From: Lysobacter prati
GTDB lineage: Bacteria; Pseudomonadota; Gammaproteobacteria; Xanthomonadales; Xanthomonadaceae
DNA: 64,000 bases
Assembly: GCF_009765215.1 (NCBI RefSeq)
Contig: NZ_VLNV01000005.1
Span: 344,537 to 408,536, forward strand
Reading direction: 5' to 3'
In this document: positions 1 to 7,363 of the stretch, piece by piece
Position numbering within the stretch: position 1 is the first letter of the stretch
Layout of the letters: each line of letters begins with the position of its first letter
The notes under the pieces: generated by a model
Database searches by the model: none
Told to the model about the DNA's origin: nothing
What the model saw: the letters and a program-made list of their open reading frames with translations, nothing else
Program-made: the position numbers and the translations under genes

Positions 1-397
1 GCAAGGTGTGGCTGTCGCCCATGAAGTAACGCAACGACAGGTTCACCAGCACCGGCAGCGTCACCACGGCCAACACCGAGTTGACCGCGGTCAGGCTGAT
101 GTTGAGCGCGACATCGCCGTGCGCCAGGTGGCTGAAGAGGTTGGCCGTGGTGCCGCCTGGCGAGGCGGCCAGCAGCATCAGGCCCACGGCGAGCGCCGGA
201 GCGAGACCAAACGCTTTGACCAGCGCGAAGCACAGCAGCGGCAGCAGCACGGTCTGGCAAAGCAGCGCGACCAGGATCGGACCGGGCTGGCGCGCGACCC
301 GCCGGAAGTCTTCCAGGGTCAACGACAGGCCGAGCCCCAGCATGATCACGCCCAGGGCCAACGGCAGCAGCACGGTCAGCAACGATCCTGATGTCAC
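1..397 (-). CDS. Bile acid:sodium symporter (BASS) family transporter, N-terminal part
   Basis: The minus-strand reading frame runs off the window edge, so only the first ~132 residues are visible. They form very hydrophobic segments separated by short loops, with an LGLSLTLEDF stretch and an AASPGGTTANL motif typical of the sodium-dependent BASS/arsenite-resistance-like transporter family in the inner membrane. The start is GTG at 397, with a good GGGAGG ribosome-binding site about 8 nt upstream. The substrate cannot be told from this fragment. It lies downstream of the cupin gene on the same strand with a gap of about 120 bp, so a shared transcript is possible but not shown. Confidence 0.8.
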   Translation of the reverse strand, partial: MTSGSLLTVLLPLALGVIMLGLGLSLTLEDFRRVARQPGPILVALLCQTVLLPLLCFALVKAFGLAPALAVGLMLLAASPGGTTANLFSHLAHGDVALNISLTAVNSVLAVVTLPVLVNLSLRYFMGDSHTL

Positions 398-517
398 GCT
401 GCAACCTCCCCTTCTGGCCGGCGAGAGGACAGTAGGGGGATTCGGCCGGTCCCGCAATCATTGCGCCTCACCGCCGTGCGACAGGACTCGCCATGACTCG
501 TCTCTCGCGTGACGAGA

Positions 518-1522
518 TCAGCGGCCGATCAGTTTGCTCAATTTCGCCACCACGTCGGGCGTCAACGGGCCGAGGATGCCGCGTCGCGCAGCGGGAATGT
601 GCGCGGCGGGATCCTCGTCGGAGAACACGTAGTGTTCGAGCACCGCTTTCCAGGCCGAGCGTTCGGCCGGCGGCAGCGACTTGAATGCGAGGATGCAGTG
701 CGCCAGCGCGTCCAGGCCCGGTTCGGCGACATGCCCCGGGTACGCTTCCGGGCGCCACCAGTAGTTCACCAGCGCGTTGAGGGTTTCGAGCGACTCGACG
801 TGATGCCACCACACCGGCGGGATGTAGATCGCATCACCGGGTTCGAGCTCGGCCACCTGGGCATGCTCGACGGCATCGCGCAGGCGCGGAAAGCGCGGAT
901 CGTCCTGGTCCTGCAATCGCGGCAGGCTGATCGCCGCCGCGGTGGGCGCGAAGTCGAGCGGCCCGACGTACAGGTTGCGTACCTGCTCCGGCGGGAACAG
1001 CGTGAAGCGGCGTCGACCGCAGGCGACGACGGCGAGATTGTGCGAGCTGTCGAAATGCGCGGGCGTGGTGACGCGGTTGCCCATCCACAGGCGCGGGCGC
1101 GCAGACGGCCCCAGCAGCGGCAGCGCATGGTCGTCGAGGATCCCGGGAAGGCTGTCGGCGATCAGCGCGCTCTGCATGGCCACGCCCGGCCCAGCCACTC
1201 CTTCAAGCCGGCTGTACGACGCCAGCCGCTGCAACACCTGGGTCACGGTGACGCGAAAGCGCTTGTAGTTGAAGCCGTCCATCTGCGCGTCGTAGCCAAC
1301 GACGCCGCCCGCGTCGGGCGGCATCACCAGAACATCGACCGCGGTCCCGTTGTCGTAACCGACCAATGCCTGGGCGAACGCCGTGTCCGATTGCCGCGCA
1401 AGCTGCACCAGCGGCCAGTCCCGGCACAGCCCGCGCAGCACGACCGGCCGGCCGCCGTCGACGAGGCGCTCAATGGTGATCGGTAGCCCGTCGGGCCCGA
1501 GTTCCTCGATGGCGGTTGGCAT
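518..1522 (-). CDS. Cupin-like (JmjC/Cupin_8) Fe(II)/2-oxoglutarate oxygenase-like protein
   Basis: 334 residues with the layout of bacterial JmjC-like Cupin_8 proteins (the FIH-like group of 2-oxoglutarate hydroxylases). A candidate HxD iron motif is visible at H156-F-D158, and the distal His lies in the IPPVWWHHV segment (H240/H241). The RPRLWMGN motif just before HxD is also typical. The substrate, probably a protein or peptide side chain, is unknown. In Xanthomonadaceae and Caulobacterales such genes often sit near TonB-dependent receptors, and here the gene follows a TonB/PepSY iron operon by about 100 bp on the same strand. The start is ATG with only a weak ribosome-binding site. The family call is firm; enzymatic activity is inferred from the conserved ligands. 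Confidence 0.85.
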   Translation of the reverse strand: MPTAIEELGPDGLPITIERLVDGGRPVVLRGLCRDWPLVQLARQSDTAFAQALVGYDNGTAVDVLVMPPDAGGVVGYDAQMDGFNYKRFRVTVTQVLQRLASYSRLEGVAGPGVAMQSALIADSLPGILDDHALPLLGPSARPRLWMGNRVTTPAHFDSSHNLAVVACGRRRFTLFPPEQVRNLYVGPLDFAPTAAAISLPRLQDQDDPRFPRLRDAVEHAQVAELEPGDAIYIPPVWWHHVESLETLNALVNYWWRPEAYPGHVAEPGLDALAHCILAFKSLPPAERSAWKAVLEHYVFSDEDPAAHIPAARRGILGPLTPDVVAKLSKLIGR

Positions 1523-1622
1523 CCGGCTGACGCAAGTCGCAGTGTGCGGAAGTCGATGCTAGCGGATTGGACGTACTCAGTCCGCCACCCTGCCCACGAT
1601 CGATTCCTGGTCGGCGACCGGC

Positions 1623-3239
1623 CTAGTCGGTAACGAGTTTGGAAGCCGCCTGCGCGGCGCGTGCGCGCGGATCCGCCCAGACGCTGTTGGCTTCGCCGTC
1701 GCGGGCGCGGCGGGCGGTGGCACGCGCCAGCCAGCCGAAGCCGAAGGCCATGGCCCAAGCGCCGGCATCGATGGCGAACAGCGACCACTCGCCCTTCATC
1801 GCTGCCACCCACAGCCAGGTCCCGGTAACCAGTCCGTGTGCCACCGGCACGAAAGCGGTGGTGACCGCCGCCGCCCACAGCAGTTCCTGCGCCGCCCGAA
1901 CGGGCGGACGCAGCGCCGCCCACAGCGCGCACAGCGCCCAGGTGACGAAGCAGGCGGTCTTGATCGTCAGCTCGATGTCGCCGGCAATGCGCAGGGCCGG
2001 CCACTGCGCCAGCTGGGTGGCGATGAACGCCACCGAGATCGCCACGCACACGCCGATGCACACGCCCACCGTGGCTCGGGCCATGCCGAGCTGCGCCGCG
2101 CCCTGTTCGAGCTGGCGGCGCTTGCGTCGCGATTCGACCCACAGCAGGTTGCCGGAATAGAACAGGAACGCGCCGCCGATGCCGAGCACGAAGTACAGCA
2201 CGCGCACCCAGGTATTGCCGTACTCGCCGAAGTGGAGCGCGTAGGCCGAAGCCAGCGTGGCGTGGTTGGCATCGCGACTCCCCGGCAACTGCGTTGCCAA
2301 CAACTCGCCGCTGTTGGCGTTCATTGCCACCGCGCCGATCGGACCAAGCGTGCCGGGCGATTCGCCCGAGATCTCGATGGTGGCGTTGGCATCGCCGGCA
2401 TGCGCCAGCTTGAAGTAGGCCGGCTCGAACGAGGCCAACCCCTGCGCTCGGGCAACCTCTATCGAGCGCGCATGCAGCATCTCCAGCGAACCCATCGGCT
2501 GCTGGCGTCCTGCAGCTGTTGCCACGGGCGCGGTATCCATCGCCGGTCCCAGCGCCGCCATCAGCCCGCCGCGATAGATCAGCGGGTTGAGCGCCATCAT
2601 CACGATCATCAGCAGGCACAGCAGCGCGCCGGTGATGGCGAACATCAGGTGCATTGGCAGGCTGAGCACGCCGATGACGTTGTGCGCGTCCTGCCAGAAA
2701 CGCTTGAGACTGCGACCCGGGCGCAGCGCGAACAGGTCGTCGGCGAGCTTGGGCAGGTGGATCACCACGCCGGAGATCAGTGCAAGTCCGTACAGCAGGC
2801 TGACGATGCCCATCAGGTACTGGCCGGCGACCGGAATGCCGAGCGAGTAGTGCAGCGCGTTGACCAGTTCCGACAGCGCGCCGCCGGGCATCTTTTCGCT
2901 GCCGTCGAGGTTGTCGAGCGTGGCGTAGCGCCACGTACCGCTTTCGTCCTGCCAGTAGCTGGCCGCCTGCGGGTACTCGCCGCCGGGGAAGACCATGCCG
3001 ACGTGTTCACGCGCCCTGGGATGGCGGGCCAGCGTCTCATCGAGCAGCCGCTGCGCATCATTCAGGCCCTGCTCCGTCGACATCGGCGCATGCGGCGTCT
3101 GCCAGGCCTGCAGGTCGTGGTGGAACACGGTGATCGCGCCAGCGTAGAACGCCACGAACAGCGCGAAGCCGGCGACCAGGCCGACCCAGGTGTGCACGGC
3201 GGTGAAGGTGCGCAGGGTATTGGACTTGAGCTTGATCAC
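1623..3239 (-). CDS. PepSY-associated TM domain protein of iron-uptake operon
   Basis: 538 residues. A first membrane helix (about residues 12-36, ending FVAFYAGAITVFHHDL) is followed by a PepSY-like periplasmic segment, then further helices (about 137-160, 190-220, 340-362) and a C-terminal cluster of helices. This is the PiuB/FecR-neighbour type of PepSY-TM protein found next to siderophore receptors. Members are thought to help release or reduce iron or move siderophores across the inner membrane; the exact role is not settled. The start is GTG, one base after the stop of the DUF3649 gene, so the two are translationally coupled. It is the last tightly linked gene of the operon that starts with the receptor at 5905. 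Confidence 0.88.
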   Translation of the reverse strand: MIKLKSNTLRTFTAVHTWVGLVAGFALFVAFYAGAITVFHHDLQAWQTPHAPMSTEQGLNDAQRLLDETLARHPRAREHVGMVFPGGEYPQAASYWQDESGTWRYATLDNLDGSEKMPGGALSELVNALHYSLGIPVAGQYLMGIVSLLYGLALISGVVIHLPKLADDLFALRPGRSLKRFWQDAHNVIGVLSLPMHLMFAITGALLCLLMIVMMALNPLIYRGGLMAALGPAMDTAPVATAAGRQQPMGSLEMLHARSIEVARAQGLASFEPAYFKLAHAGDANATIEISGESPGTLGPIGAVAMNANSGELLATQLPGSRDANHATLASAYALHFGEYGNTWVRVLYFVLGIGGAFLFYSGNLLWVESRRKRRQLEQGAAQLGMARATVGVCIGVCVAISVAFIATQLAQWPALRIAGDIELTIKTACFVTWALCALWAALRPPVRAAQELLWAAAVTTAFVPVAHGLVTGTWLWVAAMKGEWSLFAIDAGAWAMAFGFGWLARATARRARDGEANSVWADPRARAAQAASKLVTD

Positions 3240-3240
3240 G

Positions 3241-3504
3241 TCAGCGTACCCACTGCAGTGTCTGCAGGATCCACAGCGTGGCGAGGCTGACTACCGCGAC
3301 GCCGCTGAACCAGGCCCATGCGCGCTTGCCGTTGCGGAACTGGAAGGCCAGCGCCATCGCCGCCATCCACACGGCGAAGAAGGCGACGACCCCGGCGACC
3401 AGTGTCGACTGCCACGGACCCGGCAGCAGCCAGCTCACCAGCCCTGTCACGCCGGCCGACAGCAGGAAGCCGGGAATCGCGGCGGCGGTAGCGCGTCCCC
3501 ACAT
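3241..3504 (-). CDS. DUF3649 small membrane protein of iron operon
   Basis: An 87-residue protein with about three membrane helices (roughly residues 6-28, 34-55, 62-83), beginning MWGRATAAAIPGFLL. Size, topology and position between the DUF3325 gene and the PepSY gene match DUF3649, a small inner-membrane protein that accompanies TonB-dependent siderophore receptors in proteobacteria. Its biochemical role is unknown. The ATG overlaps the TGA of the upstream gene by one base (TGATG). The assignment rests on size, topology and synteny more than on a distinctive motif. Confidence 0.72.
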   Translation of the reverse strand: MWGRATAAAIPGFLLSAGVTGLVSWLLPGPWQSTLVAGVVAFFAVWMAAMALAFQFRNGKRAWAWFSGVAVVSLATLWILQTLQWVR

Positions 3505-3782
3505 CAGCGCGACTCCTTCTGCGCAGGCGAACGCAGGGCGAGGTACGGCAAAGCCATCATGCCCAGCATCCAGGTGCCGAGCATCGCGCACAGGCCGGCG
3601 CCGCCGCCGAGCAGCCGCATCCACAGCACCAGCCCGACCACCGCCAGCGCCAGACCAATCCGCGTGGAGCGATGCGGATGCTTAGGCCGCGGCGTCCAGC
3701 GGCAGTTGCGCGAACCGGCATAGAGGGCCAGCGCCGACAGCAGCGTGCTGATCAGTGCCGACAATTCCAGAGCCAGTTCCAT
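3504..3782 (-). CDS. DUF3325 small membrane protein of iron operon
   Basis: A 92-residue protein with a first helix at about residues 5-22, a basic stretch (SRNCRWTPRPKHPHRSTR) and two further helices, as in DUF3325 proteins. The family is found almost only beside TonB-dependent siderophore receptors and PepSY-TM proteins and has no established biochemical function. It starts 10 bp after the end of the receptor gene and overlaps the DUF3649 start, so receptor, DUF3325, DUF3649 and PepSY form one transcription unit on the minus strand. Confidence 0.72.
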   Translation of the reverse strand: MELALELSALISTLLSALALYAGSRNCRWTPRPKHPHRSTRIGLALAVVGLVLWMRLLGGGAGLCAMLGTWMLGMMALPYLALRSPAQKESR

Positions 3783-3792
3783 GCGTTGGCGC

Positions 3793-5905
3793 TTACCAGT
3801 TGAAGCGTGCGGTCGCGGTGACCGTGCGCGGATAGCCGTAATAGCACCAGGCCGCGCTGTTGCAGGCGCTGATGTATTCCTTGTCGGTCAGGTTGTTGGC
3901 GTTGAGCTGCAGGCGCCACTGGCCGATGTCGTAATGCACGGCGGCGTCGAACAGCGTGTACGACGGCGTCTGCCACACGTTGTACGCATCGCCGTAGTGC
4001 TCGCCGGTGTAGCGCACGCCGCCGCCGAAGCCCAGGCCCGAGAGCGCGCCGGAAGTGATCGTGTAATCAGCGCCGAGCGAAGCGACCTGCCCGGGCTGCA
4101 GCGCGATCTCCTTGCCCAGCGACAGCGCATCGTTGGACTGGGTCACTTCCGAGTCGGTGTAGGTGTAGGCGCCGTAGATGCTGAAGCCGTTGCCGACGTT
4201 CCAGCGACCTTCCAGCTCGACGCCATTGACCTCGGTCTCGCCCTGCTGGACCGAGTACAGCGTGTGGTTGGGATCGACGGTGAGCGTGTTCTCCTGCACC
4301 AGGCGATAGACCGCCAGGGTGGCGAGGACGCGGTTGTGCGCCGGCTGGTACTTCACGCCGGCCTCGATCTGCTCGCCGGTGGTCGGCACGAACGCGTTGC
4401 CGTTGAAGTCGGTGCCGACGGTCGGCTGGAACGATTGCGAGTAGCCGATGTACGGTGCCAGGCCGTTGTCGAACAGGTAGTTGACGCCGACGCGGCCTGA
4501 GAACTCGTCGTCGCTCTGGTGGCTGCGGGTGCCGCCGATCAGCTCGCGAGTGTTGGTACCGACCCAGTCCTGGCGCCCGCCGAGCGTGACGATCCAGCGA
4601 TCGAGCCTGATCTGGTCCTGCAGGTACAGGCCGGTCTGGTCCTGGTCCTGCACGGTGCGCGTGGTGTAGTCCGGCGGCACTATCTGGCTGCCATAGACCG
4701 GATTGAAGATGTCCAGGGTCGGCGCGGTGAACGCGAACGCCTGCGCGTACTCGTTGCGCGAATCGCGGTAGTCCAGGCCGGCGAGCAGCGTGTGCTGGGC
4801 GCGGCCGGTGTTGAAAGCGAACGTCAGCTGGTTGTCGATACCGGTGTTCTTCTCTTCTTCCTCGGTCGCCCACAGGTAGCGGAACAGCGTGCGCTGGTCG
4901 GCGAGCAGGCCGAACGCGCCGACGGTGACGGCCGGGTCGATGTCGGTGGTGCCGTAGCGCACGTTCTGCCTGAACATGGTGCCGCCGCCGAAGTCGTGGC
5001 TGTACTCCCAGCCCAGCGACTTCATGGTCTTGTCGTAGGTGTTGTAGCCCGGCTCGCCGGTGAAGCGGTTGATCGGGATCCTGCCGTTCGGGTTCGGCAG
5101 CAGCGTGCCTTCCGACGGCAGGAAGCCGCCACCGGCGACGGTGTCGTTGCGCTGGTAGCGCGCGAGCAGCGTCAGTGTGTTGGCTTCGTCGGGCTTCCAG
5201 GTCAGCGCCGGTGCGATGAAGTAACGGTCGTCGTGGACGTAGTCGACGACGTCATCGCTGTTGCGCGCCAAACCGGTCAGGCGGTACGACCACTCGCCGC
5301 TGCCGCCGAGGGCGCCGCCGAAGTCGAACGCGGCCTGGACCATGTCGTAGCTGCCAACCTGCAGCTCGACCTCGCGCAGCGCCTCGCTAACCGGGCGCTT
5401 GCTCACATAGTTGATCAGGCCACCGGGCGGCATCGCGCCGTAGATGACCGAGGCCGGGCCCTTCAGCACTTCGATGCGCTCCAGGCCGAACGGCTCGATG
5501 CGGGTGATGCTGCTGTTGGATCCACCGGCCAGGGCGAGACCGTCGAGGTAGCGCGCCGGGGTGAAGCCGCGCACCAGCAGCCAGTCGCTGCGCGGATCGG
5601 GGCCGTAGCCGCCGCCCTGGGCACCGGCGGTGGTACCACACCGCTTCTTCGGTACCGTGCACCGCGCGGTCGCGCAGTTGCTGGTCGGTGATCACCGACA
5701 CCGAGGCCGGGATCTCGCGCAGCGGGGTATCGGTCTTGGTCGCGCTGCCGCTGCTGCGTGCCAGCGGGGCATGCACTTCGACCGAGTCCAGCTCGGTGGC
5801 CGACGGCGAGGCCGTCTGGGCATTGGCGGCGACCGGCGCGGTCACTGCGGCGGCGATGGCCAGCGCGAGGGCATGGCGGAAAACGGCGGTGCGAGGAAGG
5901 GACAT
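3793..5905 (-). pseudogene. TonB-dependent siderophore receptor, frameshifted in the plug domain
   Basis: The N-terminal frame has a signal peptide (from MSLPRTAVFRHALALA to a VAANA cleavage region) and the start of the plug (LREIPASVSVITDQQL). It leaves frame after EEAVWY. The rest continues in another frame with TAGAQGGGYGPDPRSDWLLV, then a complete 22-strand-type barrel ending in ATARFNW. One extra C in a TACCACC context near 5630-5633 explains the break: removing it restores a continuous protein of about 703 residues. Intact, it would import a ferric siderophore through the outer membrane using TonB, like FhuA/FpvA-type receptors. Downstream operon genes are intact and a Fur-box-like site lies upstream. 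The break could be a real mutation or a single-base sequence error. An in-frame GTG at 5932 is an alternative start. Confidence 0.85.
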
Positions 5906-5995
5906 GAGGAGACCAGGCAAGGAGGCGGGCACCCCGTCCCTGGGGTGTTGCGGCGGCCACCGGGGAACCGGTAGACATTCCGCTCGTCAAGAGAT

Positions 5996-6014
5996 GGGAA
6001 TGATTCGCATTCTA
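5996..6014 (-). promoter_or_regulatory. Fur-box-like palindrome upstream of the siderophore receptor
   Basis: A 19-bp site matching the classical Fur consensus at 12 of 19 positions by eye, including the AATGAT and CATT half-site cores. It lies 91 bp upstream of the receptor ATG in the only intergenic gap of this operon, where iron-dependent repression by Fur would be expected. A promoter cannot be delineated with confidence. Confidence 0.6.
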
Positions 6015-6058
6015 ATGGCCGGACCGTGCCAAGGGCAATCAAGACAATCCCCCGACCC

Positions 6059-6178
6059 GTCATTCCGGCGAAGGCGGGAATGACGAAGTGCGGGGAACGT
6101 CCATGGGCTCCCGTCTGCGCGGGAACGACGGGGTGCGGGGAACGTCCATGGTTCCCGCCTTCGCGGGAACGACGGGGA
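6059..6178. repeat. About 2.5 tandem copies of a ~45-bp palindrome-containing repeat
   Basis: Three diverged units each carry an inverted repeat (GTCATTCC...GGAATGAC in the first, CCCG...CGGG cores in the others). The first two units also share the segment GTGCGGGGAACGTCCATGG. The array fills the gap between the receptor promoter region and the SDR stop codon. It looks like an intergenic REP-like element of the kind common in Xanthomonadaceae genomes. Confidence 0.65.
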
Positions 6179-6182
6179 GGCC

Positions 6183-6959
6183 TCAGAACCCGTAGCGCAG
6201 GAATCCGCCATCGACGGCGATGCATTCGCCGGTGACATACCCCGCGGCCGGCAGGCACAGGAAGGCCACCGCCGCCGCCACTTCCTCCGGCTCGCCGATG
6301 CGCCCCAGCGGCGTGCGCAGCAATACCTCGTCGAGGTAGTCCGGATCGGCCAGCTTGTCGGAGGTGCGGCGGGTGCGGATGTACCACGGCGCCACCGCAT
6401 TGACGCGGATGCCGTCCTCGGCCCACTCCACCGCGAGGTTGCGCGTCATCTGGTGCATCGCCGCCTTGCTCATGCCGTACGGCGCGCCGGTGCGCACGTG
6501 GATCATTCCCGAGACGCTGCCGACGTTGACGATGCTCGATGCGGCGTGCCGGGTCAGCAACGGATGCGCATAGCGCGACAGCTCGAACGCGGAGAACACG
6601 TTCACCTCGAACACCTGCCGCCACTCGTCCTCGGTGTAATCGGTGGCGACCTTGCTGATGTTGCCGCCGGCGTTGTTGACCAGGATGTGCAGGCCTTCGC
6701 CGAAATCCTCGACCCAGTCGAGCAGCTCGCGGCGCTGTTCCTCATCGGCGACGTCGGCGACGAAGCCCTGGATGTCGCGGTCGGGGAAATCCTCGACCAG
6801 CTCGCTGCGCGCAGCATCGAGTGCGGTCGAGTCGCGCGCGGCGAGCAGGACGTCGGCACCGAAGCCGAGCAGTTCGCGCGCGATCGCGCGCCCGATGCCG
6901 GCGCTGCCGCCGGTGACCAGGGCCAGTTGTCCGTCCAGGCGCCAACGCTTCGGGTCCAT
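6183..6959 (-). CDS. SDR family oxidoreductase (tropinone reductase-like)
   Basis: 258 residues with the full classical short-chain dehydrogenase set: the TGGSAGIG dinucleotide-binding motif near residue 16, NNAGG, a catalytic Ser in VGSVSG, and Tyr/Lys in APYGMSKAA. The C-terminal VTGECIAVDGG segment is typical. It is a soluble NAD(P)-dependent oxidoreductase; the closest named type is tropinone reductase-like, but the substrate is unknown. The ATG at 6959 has a GGAGAG ribosome-binding site and is preferred to an upstream in-frame ATG at 7049 that has no homologous extension. It is divergent from the small lipoprotein gene at 7064. Confidence 0.9.
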   Translation of the reverse strand: MDPKRWRLDGQLALVTGGSAGIGRAIARELLGFGADVLLAARDSTALDAARSELVEDFPDRDIQGFVADVADEEQRRELLDWVEDFGEGLHILVNNAGGNISKVATDYTEDEWRQVFEVNVFSAFELSRYAHPLLTRHAASSIVNVGSVSGMIHVRTGAPYGMSKAAMHQMTRNLAVEWAEDGIRVNAVAPWYIRTRRTSDKLADPDYLDEVLLRTPLGRIGEPEEVAAAVAFLCLPAAGYVTGECIAVDGGFLRYGF

Positions 6960-7063
6960 GCCGCTCTCCGGTATCGCACTGCGTGAAGGTGGTCGCGGTT
7001 GGGCACATTGCCGCGCGCGATGGCGGCTGTAGCATAGCCGCCAGACCAATCGAGGGTGCCCGG

Positions 7064-7291
7064 ATGTCGCGATCGCTGCTGTGCGCGTTGATTTCGCTGG
7101 CGTTGCTGGCCGGGTGCTCCAAGCCGAAGCCGCCGGACAAGGACCAGCCGCCGGAACCGCAGGCGACGCAGTTGCGCGACGCGATGCAGGCGCCGCTGGA
7201 GCAGGCCAAGCAAGCCCAGGACGAAGCCAGGAAGGCCGTAGAGGCGCAGCGCGCGGCGATCGACGCGGCCACGGACGCGAGCTCGAACTAA
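7064..7291 (+). CDS. Small lipoprotein of unknown function
   Basis: 75 residues: a lipoprotein signal peptide with an LLAGC lipobox near residue 18, a short Pro/Lys-rich linker (KPKPPDKDQPPEP), then an Ala/Gln/Glu-rich stretch that should form one amphipathic helix (about residues 35-70). The ATG follows a GAGGG element. An in-frame ATG at 6983 would add 27 non-signal-like residues and is less likely. A bidirectional terminator follows directly. Size and helix recall Lpp-like or entericidin-like envelope lipoproteins, but I do not recognise a named family. Confidence 0.75.
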   Translation: MSRSLLCALISLALLAGCSKPKPPDKDQPPEPQATQLRDAMQAPLEQAKQAQDEARKAVEAQRAAIDAATDASSN

Positions 7292-7313
7292 GCGCGGCCC
7301 GTCGGTCCTTGCA

Positions 7314-7350
7314 ACGAAAAACGCCCGGCCAGGCCGGGCGTTTTTTCGTT
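7314..7350. terminator. Bidirectional intrinsic terminator between lipoprotein gene and sppA
   Basis: Perfect 10-bp GC-rich stem ACGCCCGGCC/GGCCGGGCGT with a one-base loop (7321-7341). It is flanked by a T run on the plus strand and by AAAA on its left, which gives a T run on the minus strand. It sits between two convergent genes and can end both transcripts. Confidence 0.9.
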
Positions 7351-7363
7351 TACCCCTGCTGCA

